Part shown: in pieces, positions 24,304 to 32,100 of the stretch
How positions within the stretch are numbered: position 1 is the stretch's first letter
Layout: every line of letters begins with the position of its first letter
NCBI RefSeq assembly: GCF_015356785.1
Contig: NZ_JAAEJV010000016.1
Coordinates: 1 to 40,120, forward strand
Origin: Candidatus Neptunochlamydia vexilliferae
GTDB lineage: Bacteria > Chlamydiota > Chlamydiia > Chlamydiales > Simkaniaceae
Length of the DNA stretch: 40,120 nt
Direction: 5' to 3'
Notes under the pieces: model-generated
Database searches by the model: none
What the model saw: the letters and a program-made list of their open reading frames with translations, nothing else
Told to the model about the DNA's origin: nothing
Made by a program: the position numbers and the translations under genes

Positions 24304-24932
24304 TAGGGCCCATATTCAGGAACGAAGTAGTTTCCAACCTTCGTGAGGATCGTGTCGAAGAGGATCGCTAGAAGTGCTGCAGGGATAGTCCCCGCAAGGA
24401 CCTGCTTCATCTGCATCGTCCTCAGTCCCTGAATAATCAGGTCGCCAAGCCCCCCTGCTCCTACTAGGCTCGTTAGAGTTACCATTCCAATTGTTGTGAC
24501 AAGGGCAATCCGTACCCCATTGATCAAGATGGGAAGAGAGAGGGGAATCTCCACATAAAAGAGGACTTGGCGCGGGGTCATCCCCATCGCTTTGGCAACA
24601 TTTTTTACATTGATACTTACCTGCTGAATTCCCGAATAAGTATTGCTCAGGATGGGAAGGAGGGCATAGAAGACGAGGACGATCACAGCGGGGAAAACCC
24701 CGATGGTCGGGATCGGAAAGAAGGAACGGAGTGCAGCAAGTAAAACAACAATAAAGGCGATGAGGGCAAGGCCGGGAATGGTTTGGATCATCGCTGTAAA
24801 ACGGAGGATGATCGAGGAGAGTTTTCCCTTGGAGTGGGAAAGAAAAATCCCAAGTGGGATGGCGACCAACATCGCAATAAAAAGGGAGATAAAGGTGAGC
24901 TCTATATGTTCGAGCATTTTCGTGAGAATCAT
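24303..24932 (-). CDS. opuCB: Osmoprotectant ABC transporter permease
   Basis: This 209-residue protein is a BPD-type permease of the OpuB/OpuC/ProW family: MLEHIELTFISLFIAMLVAIPLGI, the IIRFTAMIQTIPGLALIAF region, and the EAA loop around NVAKAMGMTPRQVLFYVEIPLSLPILINGVRIA. About five to six membrane helices; normal length. It would carry glycine betaine, choline or a related solute into the cell together with the ATPase gene that it overlaps by four bases (ATGA). No substrate-binding protein is found in the window, whereas relatives often have it fused or next door. The stop codon TAG is formed at the junction with the adjacent palindromic element. The choice of the symbol is provisional. Confidence 0.85.
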   Translation of the reverse strand: MILTKMLEHIELTFISLFIAMLVAIPLGIFLSHSKGKLSSIILRFTAMIQTIPGLALIAFIVVLLAALRSFFPIPTIGVFPAVIVLVFYALLPILSNTYSGIQQVSINVKNVAKAMGMTPRQVLFYVEIPLSLPILINGVRIALVTTIGMVTLTSLVGAGGLGDLIIQGLRTMQMKQVLAGTIPAALLAILFDTILTKVGNYFVPEYGP

Positions 24933-25876
24933 AAGAGCTCCATAATTTCATCAAGAAGTTTTTCTTTTTTAACTTCTCCTTGATAGGAAGAACCGCTATA
25001 GACGGGGAGCACCTCTGCTTTTGCCTCTTTGAAGGCGTTTAAGGCTTCGATTAAAGTGGTATTTGGGGTGAGTTCTGGAAGCGACTCTTCTTTTTTCTTG
25101 GGCCCTGTTTCGATATTTTCGGTAATCGTTTTGGTAAGAAGGGAGAGCTGGAACCGGTGTTGCCCTAAAAACTCATCGGCAAAAACGGTCGGCGGATTTT
25201 CTACAAAGGAGCGGGGTGTTGCGATTTGAACAAGTTCTCCTTGGTCCATGAGAGCGATCCGATCTCCCATCCGGACCGCTTCGAAAATATCGTGGGTCAC
25301 AAAAACGATTGTTTTCTTGATTTTTGACTCTAGTTCGAGAAATTCTTTCTGTGTTTGTTCTCGAGTAATGGGGTCAAGGGCACCAAAGGGTTCATCCATC
25401 AAGATAATGGGGGGATCGGCAGCTATTGCGCGCGCAACGCCAATCCGTTGCCGCTGCCCTCCGCTCAGTTTTAGGGGGTATCGCTTCTTAAATTCGCTAG
25501 GATCAAGCCTCATTATTTCAAGGAGCTGCTCAACTCTTTTTTTTATTTTTTGTTCCTCCCACCCTAAAAGTTTGGGAACGACGGCAATATTTTCTTCGAC
25601 GGTCATATGGGGAAAAAGGCCGATTTCTTGAACGGCATATCCGATACTTCTCCGAAGGACAATCGGGTCTAGGGTAAGGGTATCTTTTCCTCCCACCATA
25701 ATGGTTCCCGAGGTAGGGTCGAGAAGTCGGTTAATAAGTTTTAGTACGGTCGTTTTTCCACTTCCACTCTTTCCTAAAATAACGAGGGTTTCTCCTTCTT
25801 TGACCTCAAGGGTGAGGTTTTTAATCACACAAACATTCTTGGAAAGGGTTTTGGAAACGTTGTTAAATCGGATCAT
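24929..25876 (-). CDS. opuCA: Osmoprotectant ABC transporter ATP-binding protein
   Basis: This 315-residue protein has Walker A GKSGSGKTT (about 34-42), Q-loop, the signature LSGGQRQRIGVARAIA (about 135-150), Walker B IILMDEPFGALDP (about 157-169), and switch His in FVTHD. The LDPTSGTIMVGGKDT and GALDPITREQTQKEFLELE segments fit the OpuCA/ProV family. The C-terminal third holds one CBS-like remnant (TLIEALNAFKEAKAEVLPVYS), where ProV/OpuA proteins have two CBS domains that sense ionic strength. Its start overlaps mreC by 14 bp, and it overlaps the permease by four bases. Confidence 0.9.
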   Translation of the reverse strand: MIRFNNVSKTLSKNVCVIKNLTLEVKEGETLVILGKSGSGKTTVLKLINRLLDPTSGTIMVGGKDTLTLDPIVLRRSIGYAVQEIGLFPHMTVEENIAVVPKLLGWEEQKIKKRVEQLLEIMRLDPSEFKKRYPLKLSGGQRQRIGVARAIAADPPIILMDEPFGALDPITREQTQKEFLELESKIKKTIVFVTHDIFEAVRMGDRIALMDQGELVQIATPRSFVENPPTVFADEFLGQHRFQLSLLTKTITENIETGPKKKEESLPELTPNTTLIEALNAFKEAKAEVLPVYSGSSYQGEVKKEKLLDEIMELL

Positions 25877-26942
25877 AGACCACCGGGGGAAGAAGCGTCA
25901 CTTCAGTCAGGGAATTCAAGTTTCCTGCACAAAGCTCCGCTTCAATCTCAAAGGAAACCCCTCCCTCTTTTAAGGGAGCAATTTTACTCACGCATGCCAC
26001 CGGAATATCTGCGGGAAATACTCCATCAAGCCCTGTTGTCACAAGAAGGTCTCCCACTTCAATAAGGGGAAGGGTCTCTTCTTTGTTCAACTGATCAAGA
26101 GGCCTTCCTGTTCGCAATTCAAGAGCCGGCCCCTCCTCATCTCCAAAGTCATAGTTAAAGCCTACTCCTTTAAGAACTTCTGAGCGCCCCCGCCAAAGGG
26201 GACTGCTACTCCCATAGAGCTCTCCCTTTGCTAGGTAATGGTCGGTCACCTCCGCCTCAAGCCTTTCTTGAAGCTTTCCTAAAGCGACTAAGGTCTCTTG
26301 ATGTTCTCTTCTTAAAATCAAGTGGCGGGTGAGTTGTTTCACCTCTCTCAAAAGCTCTCGATCCCCTGTCCCCCCACGAGCAACTCGGACAGAAAGGGTA
26401 AGAGAAGAATCGGTTAGAAGGCGAACATGACTCTTACGAGATTCGACATGTTCCACAACACCAATTAAGTGCTCTCCTCTTAAAACGGGGCTTCCTACTG
26501 CAACAACAATTTCGCCCAGCTTTTTATTGTCTCTTTCACCCACATTGATCCACAACGTTTCGTTCCAATGTGTGGGCGCTCGATGAATGACTTTAGCATC
26601 GAGGGAAAGGAGTTCTAAGTTTAGAAGTTTTTCCGCTCTTGCAATCCTCCGCTTATAAAAAGCATTTCCCCGTGTTTCATCGATCGCAGTTAAAGTTTTG
26701 AGTTTTTCAAGTTGTCGCTCCATCCGTTCTTTAGAAAGGAGGAGATGACGCAAACTTTCATTTTGCCTTTTAAGGAGAAGGATCTCTGTTCCTTCACTTT
26801 TCTTCACCCTACTCTTCAGCGCTGGGGGAGATACCGCGACCGCTGCACTGCGCATTCCTCGAACAACTCCAAAAGGGAGATAGAAGAGCGCAAGCAAAAA
26901 AAGAGCGAGTAAAAGGTAGGGACGATAACGCTTTTTTTTCAT
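25863..26942 (-). CDS. mreC: Rod shape-determining protein MreC
   Basis: This 359-residue protein has a short basic N-terminus, one membrane helix (YLLLALFLLALFYLPFGV), a coiled coil at about 45-85 (LLLKRQNESLRHLLLSKERMERQLEKL), and the double beta-barrel of MreC (AKVIHRAPTHWNETLWINVG, VAVGSPVLRGEHLIGVVEHV, SHVRLLTDSSLTLSVRV, VGDLLVTTGLDGVFPADIPV). MreC scaffolds peptidoglycan synthases with MreB; in chlamydiae this system acts at the division septum. A stretch of about 100 residues between the barrels is longer than in E. coli. It overlaps tyrB by four bases (ATGA). Confidence 0.88.
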   Translation of the reverse strand: MKKKRYRPYLLLALFLLALFYLPFGVVRGMRSAAVAVSPPALKSRVKKSEGTEILLLKRQNESLRHLLLSKERMERQLEKLKTLTAIDETRGNAFYKRRIARAEKLLNLELLSLDAKVIHRAPTHWNETLWINVGERDNKKLGEIVVAVGSPVLRGEHLIGVVEHVESRKSHVRLLTDSSLTLSVRVARGGTGDRELLREVKQLTRHLILRREHQETLVALGKLQERLEAEVTDHYLAKGELYGSSSPLWRGRSEVLKGVGFNYDFGDEEGPALELRTGRPLDQLNKEETLPLIEVGDLLVTTGLDGVFPADIPVACVSKIAPLKEGGVSFEIEAELCAGNLNSLTEVTLLPPVVYDPI

Positions 26943-28135
26943 GAAGCTGTTTTGATCATTGCCTCTAGTATATTGGGTAAGTTGTCTTCGGAAAGCCCTG
27001 TGAGATTAATCCTTCCACTGCGGGTCAGGTAAACCCCATATTCCTCGATCATCCGATCGACCTGGCTCCCTTCTAAACCTAGCATTGAAAATAACCCAGA
27101 CCGTCTTTTTAAAAAACCATATTTGTCTTTTCCAAACTGACCAGAAAGGGCATGAATCAGCTCACTTCTCATCTCTTCGATTCTTTTGCGCATCTGATCA
27201 ACTTCCCCTTTCCACAGCTTTGTAAGTCCAAGATCCTGCAAAATCGTTGCTACAATTTCCCCTCCATGACGGGGAGGATTTGAGTAGTTAACTCGAGCAA
27301 TACGCCTGACCACGGAGGCTAGGTTTTGGCTCACCTGTTCATTCTTTGCTAAGATCGAAAGAGAGCCTATCCGTTCTCCATAAAGGGCAAAGTTTTTCGA
27401 GTAGGAAGCGGCAACAAACATCTCATGCCCCTGCTCAGCAAAATAACGAATTGCCCAAGCATCCTCATCGAGACCTCTTCCAAACCCTTGATAGGCAAAG
27501 TCAAAGAAAGGGATCAGCTTTTTCTTTAAAAGGAGGGCAGAAAGTTCCTTCCACTCCGCCTGCGTCGGATCACATCCCGTAGGATTATGACAACAAGCAT
27601 GTAAAACCACTAAACTTTTCTCTGGAAGAGCGGAAAGGTAGTCGAGCATCTTCTGAAAGTCGAGAGCATGCGTCTCCTTATTATAGTAGGGATATTTCTT
27701 GACCTCCATTCCAGCCGCTTCAAAGATCCCAATGTGGTTGGGCCAGGTTGGGTCAGAAACATAGACACATTTTGTAACCTCACGGGCTAAAAAATCTCCT
27801 CCAAGGCGGAGAGCTCCCGTCCCTCCAACCGTCTGCGCTCCAAAAACTTTTCCCTTAAGTGTTTTGCAAAGGGCCTCTCCAAAGATGAGCTTTTGCGACT
27901 CTTGCACAAACCTTTCATCTCCCCCCATCGGTAAATACCCCTTATCCTTCTCCATTTTAATCAAAATTTTTTCTGCTTCTTTAACAGAGCGAAGGATCTC
28001 GATTTTTAAACTTTTCCCCTTATAAACCCCTAATGTTAAGTCGATTTTATTCGACCTTTTATCTTTTCTAAAACGGGCTGCTAGCCCAAAAATTGGGTCA
28101 GGTGGGACGGGTTCAACCTTTTCAAATAAACTCAT
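26939..28135 (-). CDS. tyrB: Aspartate/aromatic aminotransferase, class I
   Basis: This 398-residue protein is a PLP-dependent class I aminotransferase of the AspC/TyrB group: DLTLGVYK, GYLPMGGDERFV, QTVGGTGALRLG, VSDPTWPNHIGIF, HACCHNPTGCDPT, FFDFAYQGFG, and the Schiff-base Lys at about 245 in AASYSKNFALYGER; Arg in NLTGLSE-type end SGRINLTGL binds the substrate carboxylate. It would interconvert aspartate or aromatic amino acids with 2-oxoglutarate; sequence does not decide between aspC and tyrB, and tyrB is used because chlamydial genomes name it so. AAGGAG precedes the ATG. First gene of the tyrB-mreC-opu operon. Confidence 0.9.
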   Translation of the reverse strand: MSLFEKVEPVPPDPIFGLAARFRKDKRSNKIDLTLGVYKGKSLKIEILRSVKEAEKILIKMEKDKGYLPMGGDERFVQESQKLIFGEALCKTLKGKVFGAQTVGGTGALRLGGDFLAREVTKCVYVSDPTWPNHIGIFEAAGMEVKKYPYYNKETHALDFQKMLDYLSALPEKSLVVLHACCHNPTGCDPTQAEWKELSALLLKKKLIPFFDFAYQGFGRGLDEDAWAIRYFAEQGHEMFVAASYSKNFALYGERIGSLSILAKNEQVSQNLASVVRRIARVNYSNPPRHGGEIVATILQDLGLTKLWKGEVDQMRKRIEEMRSELIHALSGQFGKDKYGFLKRRSGLFSMLGLEGSQVDRMIEEYGVYLTRSGRINLTGLSEDNLPNILEAMIKTAS

Positions 28136-28168
28136 ACATTTCTCCTTATTTTCATAGGCAGCGACATG

Positions 28169-28672
28169 CTATTTGGTTGGGTTTTTTAACCAAGAAGCTT
28201 TTTGATAAAAAGGGTCATTTTTGGCTCTTTGATCGAAGGGGTTTATTCTACGGCTTTTATTAAAAAAGCTTTTGTGGTTCCCCCCTTCCTCCATATGGGT
28301 TTTAAAGTCAGGACCACCCTTGATATATAGAGGTTTATTTCGAGCTTTATCGACTGCAAGGGTTATGAACGGGGTCATCAAAAGAGCATACTCCACAGCT
28401 GTTGTGGGGGTATGGAAAGGTAAAGATGCTAAAGGTAGATACCCAAAGATTTCAGTAGAGCCATATAAAGCGTGGTGGACCCTCTCCTTTAGTTTGAGCT
28501 CCTCATACATATCATCATTTCTTTCACTAGCGCGGTAGATGATCCGATTACGTGCCATTTCAGTTAGTGTCTTTTGTTTCCCATCACAAAAAGCAACCTT
28601 TAGATGCCTAACCCCCACCTCAAAGGAGGTAAACAAAAATGCTTTCAAAGATTCATATCTGACCTTAACCAT
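28169..28672 (-). CDS. Hypothetical protein
   Basis: This 167-residue protein has a helical N-terminal half (KAFLFTSFEVGVRHLKVAF, NRIIYRASERNDDMYEELKLKERVHHALYG), one hydrophobic segment (ALLMTPFITLAV), and a basic, Asn/Phe-rich tail with repeated F-x-K/Q patterns (KSFFNKSRRINPFDQRAKNDPFYQKASW). No family is recognised. It lies 33 bp before tyrB on the same strand, so it may lead that operon. No good Shine-Dalgarno sequence is visible. Confidence 0.6.
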   Translation of the reverse strand: MVKVRYESLKAFLFTSFEVGVRHLKVAFCDGKQKTLTEMARNRIIYRASERNDDMYEELKLKERVHHALYGSTEIFGYLPLASLPFHTPTTAVEYALLMTPFITLAVDKARNKPLYIKGGPDFKTHMEEGGNHKSFFNKSRRINPFDQRAKNDPFYQKASWLKNPTK

Positions 28673-29111
28673 ATAGATATTCTATTAATATAAGCCTAAT
28701 AAATGCAACCTAGAAACTGACTCCGAAGTCCCACCTTGCTGCTTGCTAATGACCTCAGTGTCGGGTTTAGTTTGCTTAGCTCCTGAGGGAGTTTTGCTTA
28801 AATTTTCTTCTTTTTGATCGAAGGTAAGGGTCTAAATGACCCTTTCCGAGATCACAAGGGAGGAAAGAAAGCTAAAATCGCTCTGAGACTGAGCGAAATA
28901 ACCCCGGCACTGAGGTCAATAAGACCCTTGAGCCTTGCTATTCTGGCAATCGCTATAAAGACGAACCGCTACGGGAAGGGAGGCAGTACCTCCCTTTCAT
29001 TACCGTTAGCTCCCGCAATCTTAACCTGCTTCACTCTTAATTTTCAACGCCTTTCGAGAACCTAGATTCGGATTCCTAGAACTTTTTTCCAAGAAACTAG
29101 ATTTCAAGACC
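28673..29111. other. Gene-free stretch with a large inverted repeat
   Basis: No credible gene. Arms at 28748-28767 and 28899-28920 (AATGACCTCAGTG on the left, its complement CACTGAGGTCAAT on the right) enclose about 130 bp. From 29062 to 29116 the short word CTAGA recurs four times about 16 bp apart. Confidence 0.5.
28748..28920. repeat. Inverted-repeat element, 173 bp
   Basis: The arms pair at about 17 of 20 positions. The inside has no clear frame. The size fits the other small palindromic elements of the window, but no second copy is seen here. Confidence 0.45.
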
Positions 29112-32100
29112 CTAGACCCTTAATTTCCGCACACCCACAGCACCGCCGTAGTAGTAGCGGTCGAAGTGGCAGCGGACACGAAGCCCCGCACCAGCGAAGC
29201 CCCCTATTTCCACTGCCCATTTATTATCATTCACTTTCTCCTGACACCGTGTATGCCTCAAGGGATCCCTTCCCAATAAATACTCCTTCTTCTCCTTTTG
29301 GTGGAGAAGGACAGCGACTGCAGCATCTAGGGCGTTGGGAAGGGTGTATCCTTTAGAAGCATATTTTCCAACGATTTCCTTTTGAGCGGTGTAGGTTTTA
29401 TTGTGGGTCTCTTCTAAGACGTTTTTGCTCATGAGGATCCAGTGAGAAGTGGTTCCTTTTTTTCCAACTTCACTTTTAACGTAGGAGGAGTAGTCCTTAT
29501 ACTTCCCAAAGAGCCCCTCGAGGTTATCGAGGGTAAGCACCGTGTTGTTGACCTTGCTGGGGATCCAGACAAGGAGGTGGGTGTCTCGCACCTTACCGCT
29601 AAACCCTTCGACCTTGAAGGGGGTGGGCTCATTGAGGATCTGTTCGATGTTGGCGGGGAGGGGTGGTTCTTTTTCGGTGATGGAACCGGGTCCGAAGTGC
29701 TTTTCCCAGGTGGCTTTGCCATAGGCGATGGAGGGAAGGATCTGCTTGCGGAGGTTTTGGTTCTTGATTTTTTGGGCTTCGAGTTCTTTGATCTGGTTAT
29801 AGAGCTCTTTTTGCTGAGCCTCGTGGGCTCTTTTCTGGGTTTCGAGGAGTTTTTGGTTCTCGAAAAGGGCTTTTTCTTTTTCTTGTTTGGCTTGTTGGAG
29901 CTTTTCGGCATAGTCTTGGGAGAGCTTTTTTTGTTCGGCTTGGAGTTTTTGAGCGGTTTCTTGGTCTTTGAGTTTGATGGCCGCTTCGAGCTGCTTTTGT
30001 TTTTCGGCAAAGCGGGTGTCTCTTTCTTCGAGGAGGCTTTTGAGGCTGGTTTCGAAGGTTTTTAAGTTTTGGGCTTGGACTTCTTTTTGGGCTTTGAGGA
30101 GCTGTTTATACTCTTTGTCTTTTTGAGCGAGTTGTTTTTTGGTGTCGGCTTTCTGGGCTTCGATGAGTTTGGTGATCTGGTCGATTTTTTGGTTGGCGGC
30201 TTTGATTTGGTTTTGGTATTCACGGTAGCGGGCTTCTCTTTCTTCTTTCCGTTTTTTGCTTTGGTTGATGGTATTTCGGTGGGTCTCTTGGTTGATATTG
30301 AGGAAGGGGAAGGTTTTTTGGAGGATATGGAGATTATTGAGATGGGTTTGGGCTTTGGAAAAGTTTTCAAATTGGGCTTGGCTATTGAGGTGGACAATCT
30401 GAGTGTAGGCGTGGCTTTGGATCTGTCTTCGTTGGGTTTGATGGTGCCTTTCAATGGTGTGGTGGTCGATGATGCTTAGGGAGGCGAGATGTTGGTAGTG
30501 GAGGGCGGCTTCTTGGTAATTTTGGGTTTGGAGAGCTTTTTGGATTTTGCTTCCGAGGGTTTCAGAGATATAGAGGAGTTTGTGTTCATCTTCGTAGGTG
30601 AGGACAGTGCTGAAGATTTTTTTGTGATGGGGAACGAGCTTAAGCTCTCCGATAGCGGAGAGAAACTGTTCTCGGTTCCAGCCTCCTTCGATTGTCCGGT
30701 CGAGGGGGTCGTAGGTGAAAAGTTGTGTCTGAAGTTTTTGGAGAGTGGGGTTGTCTTTAGTGATGAAACGACGGAGCTGCTCGAGTTTGATGCTTAAAGG
30801 GGTGTTGGTGACTCCGATGAGGAGGGAGTCTTTGGAGTTTAGGAGGTTTTTTTCGCTGCCAAAGAGGTTGTAGGCGATTTGGAGCATTTCTGAAAGGCCT
30901 CTTCCCCTTTCGGCTTTGAGGCTGTAGTAGTTGATGAGGATGACGACTTTTGCGGTCTTAGCTTTTTTAACGGCGTTTTTAATATTGACGGCGTTAGCGA
31001 TGTTGATTTCGACGCCCCGGTTATCGAGGAATTCGGGGCAGTCCATATAGGTGTTTTTTTGTTGGGTTTCGATTTGGGGCATGAACGTTTTGGAGATTTT
31101 GGTGTGGCCGATGGGCATGACTTCTTTTTTAGTTCCTCCTTGGGATGGAGGGGTGACCACAACGGCATCGCCAAGACCGTCGATGCCGAGTTCATCGAAG
31201 GGTTTGAGCTCAAGGGTACATCCGCAGAGGTAGTTGACGGTGGTGCTCTTCCCTGCTCCGGTGTTTCCGATGAAGAGGGTGATCTCTTTGTCTTGGGCTT
31301 TTTGGGCTTCTTGCTGTCCTTGGTGGATACATTCGAGGAGCAGCGCAATGCTTTGCTCAAGGGTGAGGATTTTGTGGGGGTCTCGGAGCTTTTCTTGAAT
31401 GAGTTTTTTCGGGTCGATGTTGAGGGTTTTAAGAGCTTGCTGGGGAGTGATGTGATTATTGTTTGTGATGAGGAGATCTTTTGAGTGAGTGGATTGGCTA
31501 CTGGATGAAGCACTGGAACTGGCGATGAGGATGGGTAATGGGGGTTTTCCTCCATCAGGCATCGTGGGTTTTTTGACCTCTAGGGTGATATTTTTGAACG
31601 TGTGGTTCCGCTTAATGTGAGAGATTTCTTTATCGGTTAGGTTGAGAGCAAGCGTCAGGTGGGTAAGCGGACTTCCTGGGTTCAGAAGGGTGAGGGTGTC
31701 TTTTGTGGTGATATTGGGACAACTATCGAGGGTGAGGCGGGTTGTCTTGTGGAGCCCAACGAGTCTATTGAGTGTTTCTCCTTTGAGACGGCTATTTTTG
31801 AGGTGGATGTTTTTCGATAGGGGGAAGACTTGGTAGAGGAAGGCTGTTTCGTCTTTGGGGTTGAGGGTTTGGAGGTCAAGAGTGGGAAGCCATTTTGCGA
31901 TGAGCTCATCGATGGTGAGAGGCTTTGTCTTTTGTGAGGGGTAAAGGGTAGCAAGGTAGGAAAGGGCTTCTTGACCATTTTGGTCTGGTTTTGTGAGGGT
32001 TTCGATCGTGGAACGGCCGAACTGCTTGAAGATCTCCTGTTCGATAGCGAGAACCCCTTTTTCTTTGGCTTGTGAGGCAAGGGCTTTGTAGATATTATCT

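Noticed and set aside
29442-30479. Long plus-strand frames rich in Phe, Leu, Gly and Val opposite the coiled-coil gene
   Set aside because: They mirror the Lys/Glu/Gln-rich codons of the minus-strand coiled coil; composition is that of a complement, not of a protein.
30839-32080. Ser/Lys/Pro-rich minus-strand frames in another phase of the giant gene
   Set aside because: They are out-of-phase readings of the 1503-residue gene and have no start signals or domains.
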